A stretch of 64,000 bases of DNA from Triglochin maritima (GCA_963682175.1 OY821775.1:11318501-11382500), one strand, 5' to 3'; positions 23,101-33,998 are shown, numbered from the stretch's first letter. The notes: generated from the sequence alone by a model not told the origin. Numbers and translations: made by a program.

Positions 23101-24610
23101 CACCGAGGGTTCAGAGGGAGCAGTGGTTGCTGGGCTTCGGGTGGAGCCGCAGACTGTCTCACGGTTGGTTCAGGCTCAGCAGGGGGATGATGAGTTAGCT
23201 AGTCTGCTGCAGTTAGCTTCCAGAGATGGATCAGACTTCAGTGTGGGGGTTGATGGTGGTCTGAGGTTCAGGAGTCGGATCTGGGTGTCGAAGGTTGATG
23301 GGCTGAGAGATGACATCATGGAGGAGGCACACAGATCTAGATACACCATTCATCCGGGGAGCACAAAGATGTATAAGGACCTGCAGCGGAACTTCTGGTG
23401 GAAGGGTATGAAGAAGGACATTGCGGAGTTTGTGGAGCGATGCTTAGTCTGCCAGCAGGTGAAGATTGAGCATCAGAGGCCGGCAGGACCAATGCAGAGT
23501 ATTGAGCTTCCTGAGTGGAAGTGGGAGCACGTGACGATGGATTTTGTCACGGGTTTGCCGAAGACGAGGAGGTTCCACGACGCGATTTGGGTGATAGTCG
23601 ATCGACTGACCAAGTCGGCGCACTTCTTAGCGATCCGGACCACGTTGCCTTTGGAGGGTCTAGCTAAGTTGTGCGTGGAGGAGATAGTCAGGTTGCATGG
23701 AGTGCCGGTGAGCATCATCTCAGATCGAGATCCTCGTTTCACTTCCAGATTTTGGGGGAGTCTGCAGCAGGCGTTGGGGACGCGTCTGAAGTTCAGTACA
23801 GCATTTCATCCGCAGACAGATGGTCAATCCGAGAGGACGATTCAAACCCTGGAGGATATGCTTAGAGCATGCACACTGGATTGGGCCGGGCACTGGGATG
23901 AGCACTTGCCACTGATAGAGTTTGCCTACAACAACAGCTACCACTCGAGTATTGGGATGGCACCGTACGAGGCGTTGTACGGGAGGCCTTGCAGATCACC
24001 GGTATGCTGGACTGATGTGGGCGAGAGGCAGTTAGTGGGGCCAGAGATTGTGCAGATGTACTCAGAGAAGGTGGATGTGATCAGGAGGAGACTGACCACA
24101 GCACAGAGCAGGCAGAAGAGTTATGCTGATCGACGAAGGCGGGTATTGAGTTTTGAGGTGGGCGATCACGTGTTTCTGAAGATTTCCCCAGCCAGAGGTG
24201 TGATGAGGTTTGGGAAGAAGGGGAAGCTCAGTCCGAGATATGTTGGACCATTTGAGATCCTCGACCGAGTTGGAGAGGTTGCCTACCGGATTGCCTTGCC
24301 GCCACAGTTTTCGGGTCTGCATAATGTCTTCCATGTGTCGATGTTGAGGAAGTATGTGGCAGATCCGTCGCACGTTATTGAGATAGCGGTGCCAGAGATT
24401 CAGCAGGACTTGTCGCTCGAGGAGAGACCAGTCGAGATTGTTGATCGCATGGATCATCAGCTCAGGAGGAGGACCATTCCAATGGTTAAAGTCAGGTGGC
24501 AGCATCACAGCGAGCGCGAGGCCACTTGGGAGGTCGAGGAGGATGTCAGAAGGCAGTATCCAGAGCTTTTCGGTGAGTGTTTGCTTGATTTCGGGACGAA
24601 ATCCTTTTAA
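20171..24610 (+). CDS. Gag-pol polyprotein, Ty3/gypsy chromovirus
   Basis: An uninterrupted 1479-residue polyprotein starting at an ATG. Domains in order are: gag capsid (about 50-210); a CCHC-type zinc knuckle in [14 protein letters not shown], preceded by another Cys/His cluster (258-292); aspartic protease with DCGATHSF (D359); reverse transcriptase with FVDD (693-696); RNase H with SDASG (D842) and TDHQS (D904); and integrase with the zinc-binding H...CLVC module (to 1094). The DDE catalytic triad is near D1124, D1185 and E1221. A C-terminal chromodomain-like module follows (about 1420-1466, with ATWEVEEDV). All key residues are present. It would make particle, cDNA and integration enzymes for its own element. 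Confidence 0.96.
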   Translation: MAPRRVRSSTRDRTSSDDTSGAHWDRLGEFLERQAAQSAQGGVGAEHDRFMRQHPPTFDGRRAPEVAEDWIFRMEKIFRAIGVAPERMVELATYVFDGEAANWWRSTSTVLFEDRVDVSWEEFLEVFHEQYFPQHVRDQKREEFMSLEQKEMTLASYISRFNALERYCPEICVTPEQRARKFVKGLRQPLRSRVINSMPRTLADAVKHATIIEQDQRECNQEARKAPVSTVSRAADRGAGRPGKRPRFDGGGAHQSGACTYCGRFHPGQECPRRTGVCMGCGQMGHFVRDCPQRQGEPSRRPGPPVVGRGGGSRPVVPPGQSRRTGRVFTIQAEEARDSNTVVEGTLSVSGSVARVLFDCGATHSFISEKFAGELGRTPVRLTDVLEVSTPMGEVGTVGSYFPGTTVASGDQDFPADLVLLPMVDFDVILGMDWLSQYDVRVFCREKKILIPMEGVPDVLIRGARSRGGRLIVSAVKAQRLLQQGCRAFVATLVVPDPETRRLEDIEVVQEFPDVFPAEIPALPPHREIEFSIELVAGTTPQSKAPYRMAPAELTELKKQLQELMESGFIRPSVSPWGAPVLFVKKKDGSLRMCIDYRMLNKVTVRNRYPLPRIDDLFDQLQTARVFSKIDLRSGYHQLRIREADVQKTAFRARYGHYEFLVMPFGLTNAPAAFMDLMNRTFQPYLDKFVVVFVDDILVYSPDREQHREHLRIVLGILREQQLYAKYTKCEFWLDQVAFLGHIVSADGISVDPAKVETVTQWRAPTSVTEIRSFVGLAGYYRRFIQDFSKLASPLTALTQKGVKFVWSQKCEDSFQELKRRLTSAPILTLPSGSGGYVIYSDASGVGLGCVLMQHGKVVAYASRQLKAHEKNYPTHDLELAAVVHALKSWRHYLYGEQFEVFTDHQSLKYLFSQKELNMRQRRWLEFLKDYDFTISYHPGKANSVADALSRKVEVSVASLCIQEWRLLEALSEWSPFTEGSEGAVVAGLRVEPQTVSRLVQAQQGDDELASLLQLASRDGSDFSVGVDGGLRFRSRIWVSKVDGLRDDIMEEAHRSRYTIHPGSTKMYKDLQRNFWWKGMKKDIAEFVERCLVCQQVKIEHQRPAGPMQSIELPEWKWEHVTMDFVTGLPKTRRFHDAIWVIVDRLTKSAHFLAIRTTLPLEGLAKLCVEEIVRLHGVPVSIISDRDPRFTSRFWGSLQQALGTRLKFSTAFHPQTDGQSERTIQTLEDMLRACTLDWAGHWDEHLPLIEFAYNNSYHSSIGMAPYEALYGRPCRSPVCWTDVGERQLVGPEIVQMYSEKVDVIRRRLTTAQSRQKSYADRRRRVLSFEVGDHVFLKISPARGVMRFGKKGKLSPRYVGPFEILDRVGEVAYRIALPPQFSGLHNVFHVSMLRKYVADPSHVIEIAVPEIQQDLSLEERPVEIVDRMDHQLRRRTIPMVKVRWQHHSEREATWEVEEDVRRQYPELFGECLLDFGTKSF

Positions 24611-24621
24611 GTTGGGAGGAT
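24611..24621 (+). other. Polypurine tract of gypsy element
   Basis: GTTGGGAGGAT lies between the polyprotein stop codon and the 3' LTR and is the likely plus-strand primer. The gag-pol frame ends immediately before it. Confidence 0.65.
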
Positions 24622-25682
24622 TGTTAGACCCTAACCTAGGGTTAGTAGACTTTTGTTGGTTAGAGTGTGGTTTGCATGGGGAAATGGGGTTGCAGGTGGG
24701 TGCATGAGAAGGGGAAGAGGCGGGGTTACTGTAGCATCCGAGTTAAATAGGGCTTTTCTTCTTCTTTCTTCTCCTTTCTCATTTCTCCTTCCTCATTTCT
24801 TCCTTCCCTTCCTTGCTGGTGCGTGTGGTGGCAAGCAGCTGAGGAGGAGACCGGAGATCGCGCGACGTGAGGCGTGCGGAGTCGAGCGCGCGGGGAGATC
24901 ACCGGAGGCTGTGCCGGACTGTTGTGATGGACCACCGATGCTGTGCCGGTGATGCCGCCGAGGTTGTGCCGGCGATGGTGATTGTTGAGCCGAGGCTGTT
25001 CCGGCTATGTTGTTTTCCTCGGCTGGGCACCTACCGAGATGTTGTTGTTATACCTTCCGGGCGACGGCCCCGTTGGTCCCTGTGGCTCCGACCACTGAGA
25101 TTTGCAGATCTGTATTCTATCGGCCCGCAGGCGTGACAGAGGCTCCCTGCCGAACCCTTGAGTAGTGTAGCTGCGTGTGGGGGGTGCGATGTCGCGTGCT
25201 GTAAGACTGCATGTGCCTGCAGTAGGTCTCCTCGGGAGACTCGTTGTTGATTGTCGGACTGATGTCCTGTTTTACCCTTCGGGGGGACTGTTTTACTTTC
25301 TGTTGATGCCATGACATGCTACTAGTATGATAGGTTCATTGTGTAATGCATGCATATATAGGTGAGTTGGCATACGGGGTTTCCTTCTGGAAACTCAGGC
25401 ATTGTTGTTATATATTTTCAGGACCGCAGTAGGTCCAGTGGGGTGGTGATCGGCGGGCGCGCGCGTTTGGAGTCGGATCCTCTAGTCAGACCACTGAGGT
25501 CCACATGATTACGTTTATCTTCCCTTGTCGTTTTGTTGTAATCATGTATTCATTTTGGCAAACTCTGATGTATTATGGTGCACCGCCTATTTATTTATGA
25601 AAAGTAACAGTCCCGCCTTGATTATTGTGCTCTTGATCTTGTTTATGAATTTTTAAATTTTCCTCTGTTTCGGGATGTTACA
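24622..25682 (+). repeat. 3' LTR of gypsy element, internally deleted
   Basis: This 1061-bp LTR matches the 5' LTR at both ends. It lacks the segment equal to 18208-19271, joined at a GC dinucleotide shared by both breakpoints (at about 24908-24909). The missing part holds the donor-like site and the whole palindrome array. Since both LTRs are copied from one template, the loss probably happened after insertion, unless it is an assembly artefact. Confidence 0.9.
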
Positions 25683-25888
25683 TAAGTGCTTCTAAAATTA
25701 TAACACGTTACCAAAACGTATTCTGATGATGGATATTACATTATGTGGATAAATCTGGATCAAATTAAATCGATTACCAAACTAATTGTAATGGTATTAT
25801 TAAAATTTGAAAAATTGTAAGTAACATTGTTGATTTAATCGTCTCCCAACTATAGAGATAATATTTAAATTTTTAAGAATATATATAT

Positions 25889-26101
25889 ATAGGGGGTCAA
25901 GCTCTAGTGAGCTCAGGGCTCATCAAATTTAGTTTAAGCCCCCTACAATCTCATCATTTGATCTTATTTACAGTTAATCTCACCAATCATTAGCATAACC
26001 GTTTTTTTCTTAATCTACCTTACATTTTGAAATGAGTGGTGAATATTGTGGGGGCTTAATTTAGAAAAATTAAGCACTGGGTTCACTTGAGAATTCCTGT
26101 G

Positions 26102-26105
<4 letters not shown>
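25889..26105. mobile_element. Possible MITE in a TA microsatellite
   Basis: The stretch from AGGGGGTCAAGCTC to about GAATTCCTGTG lies between TA repeats (before 25890 and 26106-26144). Its ends are imperfect inverted repeats: CTCTAGTGAGCTCAGGGC against the complement of GCACTGGGTTCACTTGAG. There is no coding sequence. The TA-rich target hides any target-site duplication, so this is tentative. Confidence 0.45.

Positions 26106-26144
<39 letters not shown>
26106..26144. repeat. TA dinucleotide microsatellite
   Basis: An uninterrupted run of about 20 TA units directly follows the possible MITE. Confidence 0.9.
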
Positions 26145-26149
<5 letters not shown>

Positions 26150-26884
26150 CGTTAGAATCAGATCGTGCGAGCAAGTACTTTTTTATCAAAACTAATTTCT
26201 TTTCTGAATTTCAGATGGACAAATAGCTGTACCAGTGGTTTGATCAAGTTGGTTCACGGGGCTAGTTTGTTCCAAGGTCAAGGTTCGGATATCTTATCTT
26301 TTGTGATGAGCGACATGTACGTTCCTACTAAAACACAAATAATAGAGTTAACTACAAACATATATACATGCACTATTTCCTTTTGGAAGGATATAAAATA
26401 CAATTTATACACAAGAAAGTTATATATCACCTAGGCTTTTCAACATTTCCATGCCCAACATTAGTAGGAGATCATTATAAAACAAAAAAAATCTGTGGGA
26501 GCTATATTATAACAAAAGATAAAGAATATTAGTTGGAGGTATATTGGCTCTTTAATTTATGCCAACTCCCCATCCTTCCCTCACAAATCGTGAAATGAGA
26601 ACAAACCATGGAAAAACATAAACAAACAAAAGACACATTGTGATCTATTAATATCCACCAACATGGAAGCAAATCTTTTGGAAAATCGAAGAACCAATCA
26701 TCTCTTCATCACTAAAAACAATCACACTATTCATGATAATAAAAGTCTCTTGTATAACCTTTTATTTTGAACCGAACTTTATTGCAAACTCAAACAGGCA
26801 TTCATGCATACCCTCGCAGTACAATTACGTAAACACAATGGAAGACAATTAACTCAAATTTTAACAATGGTCAGTCTGACCATT
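26145..26884. other. 3' flank of UGT-B
   Basis: No gene. From about 26210 the stretch resembles the 3' flank of UGT-A (3860-5160), including the empty site of the fold-back MITE near 26713-26722. Confidence 0.55.
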
Positions 26885-28297
26885 TCACACAGCATCAGAA
26901 CTAGATATCCATTTGGTAACGACCTCATCAAGGGCAATGTAGGAAGACCCACCTTCTCCTAATGCCTTGGAAGCTTCTTCCTTCAGCTCTTTCACTTTGG
27001 CTCTAATCTTCTTCCCTTCTTCTCCCTCCATCAATTCCTTCACTACTCTTTCCACCTCTTCTTTCTTAACTAATCCTTCTTCCTCCTTCACTCTTATTGC
27101 AACCTTTGCGTCCTCAGACAAAAGAACAGAGTTCATCTTCTGCTCCGCGTATAACGGCCACGCGATCATCGGCACACCATGCACTACGCTCTCCAACGTC
27201 GAGTTCCACCCGCAGTGGGTCAAGAATCCCCCGGTGGCCTCGTGCTTCAGCACGGCCACTTGTGGAGCCCACGACGGAACTACCATCCCAACTTCTTTGG
27301 TTCTCTCGAGGAAACCCTCAGGTAAGAAAGCGAAGGGGTCTTCCTTGCTCATGGGGCTGAAGAACGACTCGTCCGTCTTGCTCGGGCTTCGAACCACCCA
27401 CAAGAATCTGCATCCGCTCGACTCCAGACCGTTGGCCAACTCGGTAAGTTGGACAACCGAAAGGGTCCCACCACTTCCGAAAGACACGAAAAGCACGGAC
27501 GACCTAGGTTGCCTGTCAAGCCAACCCAGACATTCCGAGTCGGACTCCTGATCGGAACCGGATCGGATAAGCGGTCCAACCGGGTAAATTTTGGGCCCCA
27601 GTCGACTCGGCTGGGTCTGCGCTTGGATAGCCCCCGGCTCAATTGCACTGAAGCTATTCTCCAGTATTCCCTCCGCTAGAGAGTAGCGGCCCATGTGGTG
27701 TACGAGCCACATGTGAGCCTCATCGTTCCGGTCTTGAAACGTATCAACGATCTCGCTCCCGTGGATTGGGACACACCCAGGGAGTCGAATCGGTTCAGGA
27801 AGGTCCCGGTATTCGCAGTCTGTACTCCTCGCAAGCTCCGGCATGTGACAAAAGAGACTCAAAGACATGGCCGTGGACGTGAAGAATATGTAGTGTGGGA
27901 CACCGACCTCCATCGCCATGTCAAACGCGTCCGTCCCGAAAAGGTCAACAACAAGAGCCACTAGTCGTTTGGTGCGTTGGAGGTTGAACAGGATATCGCG
28001 GACGGCAGGAAGAGAGCGAAGGATGACCTGGCACAGGATGGTATCTTTCCTTGCAGTCGGCCGGAGATCGTTTAAGTTAGGTGGGGGGAGTTGGACACTT
28101 GTGATTGATACAGGGAGGGAGTCCATGAAGGTTTTGGCTTTGGGAGAGGTGTCGGTGACGAGGAAGGTGACGGTAAAGCCATACCGGCTTGCGAGGAGTT
28201 TCGCAAGCTCGCCTAGAGGAATCAAGTGGCCTATTCCCGGGGAGGGGAGGAAGGCTACGTGAGGTACCACAGATGTTTGGAGTTTTTGTGCCTCCAT
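26885..28297 (-). CDS. UDP-glycosyltransferase, UGT72B type (UGT-B)
   Basis: A 470-residue, intronless paralogue of UGT-A with the same predicted cytosolic UDP-glucose-dependent reaction. The PGIGHLIP motif near residue 24 supplies the catalytic His, and LFGTDAFD the Asp. The PSPG box (WAPQ...YAEQ, residues 343-386) is complete and identical to that of UGT-A. Residues 1 to about 235 differ from UGT-A at many positions. The remaining sequence matches at the DNA level from 26941 to 27590 (UGT-A 5227-5876), so it was probably homogenised by gene conversion. The ATG at 28297 lines up with UGT-A. The reading frame is intact, but its TATA box now lies about 3 kb upstream beyond two Harbinger insertions, so expression may be altered or lost. 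Confidence 0.94.
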   Translation of the reverse strand: MEAQKLQTSVVPHVAFLPSPGIGHLIPLGELAKLLASRYGFTVTFLVTDTSPKAKTFMDSLPVSITSVQLPPPNLNDLRPTARKDTILCQVILRSLPAVRDILFNLQRTKRLVALVVDLFGTDAFDMAMEVGVPHYIFFTSTAMSLSLFCHMPELARSTDCEYRDLPEPIRLPGCVPIHGSEIVDTFQDRNDEAHMWLVHHMGRYSLAEGILENSFSAIEPGAIQAQTQPSRLGPKIYPVGPLIRSGSDQESDSECLGWLDRQPRSSVLFVSFGSGGTLSVVQLTELANGLESSGCRFLWVVRSPSKTDESFFSPMSKEDPFAFLPEGFLERTKEVGMVVPSWAPQVAVLKHEATGGFLTHCGWNSTLESVVHGVPMIAWPLYAEQKMNSVLLSEDAKVAIRVKEEEGLVKKEEVERVVKELMEGEEGKKIRAKVKELKEEASKALGEGGSSYIALDEVVTKWISSSDAV

Positions 28298-28712
28298 TTT
28301 GGAAGGAAAAAAAAAAGTCAATCGAACGTGGCTTATGATTGAGGTGGTGGCATGTGTATACGTTAGAGCATCATTAACGGCCACGTAGTTCCCGGGCGTC
28401 CTGCTTTCTCTCTCAGCCACGTCAGCTTCTCTCTCTGCTACGTCAGCACAAACCAACCCCCCTACAAAATCCTTAACCATTACCCAATCCACCCAGTCAC
28501 GCTACAGTATTTGTTGCCACGTCATTATTTTTATTCTTCTCTCCAAAACTCTTTCAACAATCAACAAAATATATTAATAATCATTATCGTAATTATTTAA
28601 CATCAACAATTCATTCGTTTTTAATTAACATTTAATTAAAAAACACGAAAAAATTATTAAAATTAAGAAAACCACAAATTAATAAATTTAAAATCTAAAA
28701 TTTAAAATTTAG

Positions 28713-28999
28713 GACCTATAGTATGCGCGTGACTCAAAAAAGACGAGATGATTGGATCGAGGCTTGGACTTCTCAGTCATCGAGGAGATACAGTATGCGC
28801 GTGACTCACAAAAGACGAGACGATTGGATCGAGGCTTGGACTTCTCAAGCATCGAGGACCTACAGTATACGCGTGACTCACAAAAGACGAGACGATTGGA
28901 TCGAGGCTTGGACTTCTCAAGCATCGAGGATCTACAGTATACGCGTGACTCACAAAAGATGAGACGATTGGATCGAGGACCTACAGTACGCGCGTGACT
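28713..28999. repeat. 72-bp tandem repeat in Harbinger element
   Basis: There are nearly four copies of a 72-bp unit that includes GCGCGTGACTCACAAAAG and GATTGGATCGAGG. The last copy is shortened. The unit is a multiple of three with no stop codons in at least two forward frames and one reverse frame, so it produces repetitive open frames on both strands. These are not convincing genes. Confidence 0.9.
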
Positions 29000-30261
29000 A
29001 CTTCAATATATATACCACAACCACCTCTATTCCAATCTTACTCTACTCACCTCTACTCTCTACTCACAATATCATCTTCAGAAGGCAATGGTTCACCAGA
29101 TTACCGACGATATCCACGTCGTCCACCCCCAAGCCAACACTTTTTCCCTTACCAAAATGTTCCACAACCAGGATTCCGCCCGTTATACCAAAGCCAATTT
29201 ACCCCACAACCAGGATTCCACCCGTCCCACCAAAACCAATTTTTACCACACCCAGGGTTCTACCCACACAATCAATACCAACTGCCAACTCAGGAAGAAG
29301 GGCAAACCCAATTCCCAATGGGTATGTATACTCGCCTCTTAAGTGGCGAAAGTAGTGGAAATGCAAGCCGCTATACAACTGATGTGCATGACGAAACCGC
29401 GACCCAGGGAACACGCAAAACCGCGACGATGAGGTCGCAAAAAACGTGGTCCGCACAAGAGGATCAACGACTTCTCTCGGCTTACATGGTTGTTAGTGGC
29501 GATGCTGTGGTTGGGACAAACCAAAAAATGAAGTCCTTCTGGAAACGTGTGGAGCGCATCTACAATGACTCAAGCGAGCCAAGTGTAGTAGAGCGTAACG
29601 ATGAATCATTGAAGGGGCGATGAAGGCGTACATTGCCATCTGTGAACCAATGGGCCGGTTGCTTCGACCAGGCGGTGCGGAGGAAGAGAAGCGGTTACAA
29701 CGAGGACGATATCATCAATGAAGCGCACATCATCTTCGAACGAACACACAACGCCAAATTTCAGTTCATGCATGTTTGGCTTTTGTTACGCAGGTATCCT
29801 AAATGGGAGTCTGTTGCGCTTGGAAATACCACCGGAAACGTCGCTGCAGAAAGTCCGGAGAGTTTTACCAGCGGGAAAAGAAAAAGCACTAACGACGATG
29901 GGAGTAACGCAACACCGTCAGCAGATGAAATGGTGTACGAAACATGTGCTCGTCCTGAAGGTGTTAAAAAGCCAAAAAGAAGAAGGGGAAACAACCATTT
30001 CAGGCACAACTTGATCCTGAGATGTTAGAACTCGGGAAACAAATTGAATATAGCGCAAAAGTAAAAGAGGCAAAATATTTGCGTTACGAAGAACGGCTGG
30101 AGAGGAAACGCATCGAAGCTGAGGCGAATTTCCAAAGGGAACTGAACAGCAAGAAACTTGATGTCCTCTTCGCTCTAATGAAGAAGGAAAACAAGGACGA
30201 ATTCGATAAAGAAACACTTGCTGAACTCAAAGAGTGGGCTAAAGCACAAGGATATCTGTAG
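28994..30261 (+). pseudogene. Harbinger ORF1-type (Myb/SANT-like, NAM-associated) protein, broken
   Basis: This is the DNA-binding partner protein of PIF/Harbinger transposases, not the transposase itself. The first part has four QPGF(R/H/Y)P-like repeats and then a SANT-like trihelix (TWSAQEDQRLLSAYM, FWKRVERIYN). The second part has GCFDQAVRRKRSGYNEDD and FMHVWLLLRRYPKW, typical of the NAM-associated C-terminal family. The last part is a charged helix ending EWAKAQGYL. A TGA at 29621-29623 replaces the expected Trp codon, and a one-base shift lies at an A-rich run near 29965-29972. No in-frame ATG is clear, so the start given is only the open-frame limit. Such proteins are often misannotated as glutathione S-transferase T3-like. 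Confidence 0.8.
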
Positions 30262-30772
30262 GTGTTTATGTTTTCAATATGTCTGTGGTAGTTTATCAGT
30301 ATTTCGTATTATGTATTTGTATCCGTAGGAGGACTGTATTTCCTTTCTTTATTTCTGTTGTATTTCGTATTATGTATTTGTATTGTATTTTGTTTCCCTA
30401 ATGTATGAGTATTGTACTATTATTTCTTAATTTTTTATTATTTTTTTATTTTTAAGTAAGTCAAAAAAAAATTAATTAATTATAAAAAAAATTCTAATTA
30501 TTTTATAATACCTAATTAATTAAAATCTATTTACCTATTTAATACATTATCCTAATTATATATAAATAATCTTTATTTTAAAAAAAAATTAAAAAAAAAA
30601 TCTGGGACGAATGGGGGGGGGGGGGGGACGTGGCCCCCCGCCCGGGCGCCCAGGGCGGATTCCCGGGCGGACCCAGGGCGCCCCGCCCTGGGTGCGCCCT
30701 CCCGTTAAGGGAGGGCTTCCCGGGCGCCCCGGAGGGCGCCCGGGCAAAGAGCACCCGTTAAGGGTGCTCTTA

Positions 30773-31289
30773 GAGCACCATTAACGGCGCCCAGGCAGTT
30801 CCGGGCGCTCTGCTTTCTCTCTCAGCCACGTCAGCTTCTCTCTCCGCCACGTCAGCTCAAACCAACCCCCTAAATTTTTCTTAACCACACCCAAAAACAA
30901 CTCAAGCGTCCTACATTCTCTCCCCTACACGTCATTTCGGGATCAATTTTAGGCAAAACACGAAAAATTATCAAAAAATTCTAGAACATATAAACAAATA
31001 AAAAACTTATTTTCATAAGAAAATATTTGAAAAAACGATTTTAAATGATTTTAAAAATATTTTCTAAACACAAAAACACAAAATAAAAAAATAAAAAAAA
31101 GATGACCAATGGTGGGGGACACCTGCCCCCCACCAAACACATTCTCCACACGCCTGGGGTGGAATTTCAGGCGGATGGGCGCCCGAAATTCCACCCGGTT
31201 GGTTGGTTACGATTTTTTTATTAATATAAAATCTGAGGTGTCGGGTGGTTTCTTGGGCGCCTGGATTTTTTATATGGTTAAGGATGCTC
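30773..31289. mobile_element. Harbinger-type MITE abutting the larger element
   Basis: A 517-bp element from GAGCACCATTAACGG to GGTTAAGGATGCTC, flanked by TTA (30770-30772 and 31290-31292). Its left 90 bp closely match the left end of the 2.4-kb element. The TTA between the two is shared, so one inserted at the target of the other. It has no coding sequence. Confidence 0.82.
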
Positions 31290-31510
31290 TTAAGGGCGGG
31301 GAGGGGCTTAATATATATAAAAGAGAAGTTGACTTTAGATGTGTTTTGTTTGTGTGAAAAGTGAAAACTAGTTTGAAATTGACCGGTAGGAAACTAACTG
31401 ATTTAAAAAAAATCGTAGAAAATTAACCATCATTTTGTTATGTTTGCGGAAAAAAAACACATTTAATTTGCAAGTTGGTTGTTACATTATTTTGCTTGGA
31501 GTGAGCAACG
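31290..31510 (-). promoter_or_regulatory. Displaced promoter region of UGT-B
   Basis: The stretch matches the UGT-A upstream region (6654 to about 6870): AGGG..GAGG, a TATATATAA box at 31312-31320, GAGAAGTTGAC, then looser similarity to about 31510. It lies about 3 kb from the UGT-B start codon because of the two Harbinger insertions. Transcripts starting here would need to cross or splice out the insertions. Confidence 0.72.
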
Positions 31511-33595
31511 CAAATGAGAGATTAATTAGTCGGCAAAGTTCTCTACCTTATTTTACACTAGCAAAGCAAGAATACTGCACGATCTCTTTCTCAAAAGAAA
31601 TCGTGAACTACAAAATAAAAGGTCAGTATTCGTGTGGTGGTTACAATAAAATAAATTGAAGTGTTTCTATCAACAAATTAATTATTGAATAGATCAATAG
31701 AACTTGCAAGACGTGTTAAATACTGTAAACTACTTATAAAGTCATCAAACCAAAAAAAATCATAAATTCTATGCAATAAACATTGCAAAAGACATGGGGA
31801 TCTGACATTTTCAGGAAATGGCCTACACTTGAGCATTATATCAATAATCTCTATTATTTTGTTGTCTATGCGATTGACTTGATTCCTGCTACGTCCAATC
31901 ATAACTAAATGGTTCTGCGGGATCGAGTGCTTTGTTATGTCGAACCTGAACCAAAAACAAAAACTATCGTTAATAAGTTTAAATCACGTCAGTAGAAAAT
32001 CATGTTTCGCTGACAGATTTTGATCCGTCGGTGCACTATCTGTCGGAATTATTCGTTAGTGGTAATATATAATGACAAATATTCTAATAATTAACACCGA
32101 CGAAAAACATACCTCGGACAATATTTTCATATCTTCCGTCAGATCAACATCATAAACTGATGAATATATATCGTCGATGTCTGTTCCTGAAAAATTAGGC
32201 AGTGGATAAATAAATCCTTTGGCGCAAAAGACAATACCGACGGGTAACTTTCAGATTACCGAAGAAAATATCCATCGCTCGTTACAAACGACCATACATC
32301 GATGGTGCATCGTTTTTTGAAAATTATCCATTGTGAACTTAATTCCCTTATAGGTACTGACGGGCAGTACAAATAATCACTGACAGATATCTTCTATCGA
32401 TGAAAGTTTATATCAGTAGCAAAAATAGAGCTTCCCTTCACTCTTCAATTATTTCCCAAACCCTAACCCCTCTCCCGCCGCTCACCCCTCGCTTGCAGCG
32501 ACCCCGCTCGCTGCTTCCCTCGCCTCCCATGCTGTTGCGATCCATCACCCCTCGCGCCGCCATTAGAGTTGTAGATATGGCGGGTTTGACCGGCTGCCCC
32601 ATCCCGCACCGCATAACTTGCAACCCGCAAAATCCAATAACTCATACCTATGTTTGCCTTGTATTTAGCTTGGATAATTTTGTATTTAGCTTTGATCTTT
32701 TTGTAAATAGATTTAAAAACATACATCGATTATTATTTTTCTTGATTTTTGTATATAACTTTAATCAAAATGGAAAAATGTTAAGAAAAATTGATTGATA
32801 TTTTGTATTTAGTTTTGATTAAAGAATAACTCGCATAACTTGCCCTGCCTATTCCACCCTTAGGCGGCTTGTAGCCTTTTTTTTTTGGCCCCACCCGGTC
32901 TCGGTATCCAACTTAACTTAAGTGGGGTGGGTAGCGGTGGGGCAAAATCCGCCCCACTTACACCCTTAGCCACCATGACCCCTCTCCCACCGCACTGCTA
33001 TGGCCTCTCTCCTCCCTAGCAACCCCTCGAAACCGCACCATCAAATTCTTGGTATTATTCTTTGGTTTTTTCATGGTTTTTTTTGTTAAAATGTGATCTT
33101 GTTTGTCTTTGCTAAAATGTGTTGTTGCCTTGATGACACCAAGAAAAAAACAACAACATTAATAATTTGTTGTTCGTTCTTGCAATTGTAGAAACTACTG
33201 GATGAGTAGTGCTATTGTTCATTCTTTGTTAAAATGTGATGTTACCTTGATGGTCATTTATAGAATCATAGATCAATTAACATAACGGGGAAAGATCTGT
33301 CAAACGACTTTGTGTGAAGTTAACTAGTTTTGTCGAACGAATCCATGATTGAGACATTCTATTCTAGATATAAGTAAAAAATGCGCAACAGGATATATAA
33401 TAAATTGCCTTGAGGGAAAAAATATAATTTTGAATTTATTCGTCGTAATATATGTGTATACGTGGAGTAATGAACATGTTTAGTAGTAGTTAACAAGTAA
33501 TGTGTGGGGATCCTCATTTTGTTTAGCACCAATTATTTTTATAGTTTATAATTACCATCATTTTCTTAAGTTCTTCGCTTCGTATTTTTATGTGA
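31511..33595. other. Unassigned region with possible decayed CACTA sequence
   Basis: No gene is recognised. Between about 31985 and 32400 many short CGACGG, GTCGG, CGTCAG and CTGACAG motifs occur in both orientations, like the sub-terminal repeats of CACTA (En/Spm) elements, but I found no CACTA end. GC-rich stretches at 32455-32640 and 32870-33030 include GGCGGATTTTGCCCC-type text in inverted form, suggestive of decayed hAT-like ends. Both assignments are weak. Confidence 0.35.
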
Positions 33596-33600
33596 TTTGT

Positions 33601-33961
33601 TGTTACAACCGTCCACTCTGGAACATCAAGCGTTGCTCTTGGACGAGTAAGAAGGTTGGTGAAGGCTCCATCAAGGCTGGATCTTTGAATTCGGTGTCTA
33701 GAAAATGCTATTTCTATTTTTAGATACTTTAATGTCATTTAACTTGTTTCCTAGAATAGTCTATCGTGACGTACGTACGTTTCTTGGTTAAATTGTTTCA
33801 GTTATTATCCACGTTGTAAGCCTATAAAAGGCAGTCATATGTCGTTGATTAAGGATATAAAAACTTGAAGTCTTCTATTCTTCTCTGAAATACTCTTCCA
33901 AACTCTCTACCTCTTGTCTAGTCTGCCAGGAGATTTGCTCATCTCAAATCGAGCTGTTACA
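33601..33961 (+). repeat. 5' LTR of the small gypsy element
   Basis: A 361-bp LTR from TGTTACAACCG to GAGCTGTTACA, with a TATAAAA box at 33823-33829. TTTTGGTGCTTTCATTC follows it and is the probable primer-binding region. I could not assign the tRNA. There is no palindrome array. Confidence 0.92.
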
Positions 33962-33998
33962 TTTTGGTGCTTTCATTCATCCTCATCGATAATATAAG

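Larger units (their letters stand above)
17920..25682 (+). mobile_element. Intact Ty3/gypsy chromovirus-type retrotransposon
   Basis: A 7763-bp element with target-site duplication TAAGT (17915-17919 and 25683-25687), LTRs at 17920-20044 and 24622-25682, primer-binding site, one uninterrupted gag-pol frame and a polypurine tract. The integrase ends in a chromodomain-like module, which puts it in the chromoviruses, most like the Tekay/Del lineage. Apart from a 1064-bp segment missing from the 3' LTR, the LTRs differ at only about four positions that I noticed, so it is young and may be autonomous. Confidence 0.95.
28366..30769 (+). mobile_element. PIF/Harbinger-type element, transposase-less
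   Basis: A 2404-bp element flanked by TTA (28363-28365 and 30770-30772), the usual Harbinger target. The ends GAGCATCATTAACGG and CCCGTTAAGGGTGCTC are imperfect inverted repeats. It holds a decayed ORF1-type gene and no DDE transposase. It has a 72-bp tandem repeat near its left end and an extremely GC-rich right end (30616-30769, including a G run at about 30610-30625). UGT-A has the unoccupied site (6654-6656), so the insertion followed the UGT-A/UGT-B duplication. Confidence 0.85.

Noticed and set aside
28298..28492. N-terminal extension of UGT-B
   Set aside because: It runs into the Harbinger insertion and has no upstream ATG. The start at 28297 aligns with UGT-A.
28709..28997. Repetitive proteins encoded by the 72-bp repeat on either strand
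   Set aside because: They come from a repeat unit that is a multiple of three and lacks stops. There is no family match.
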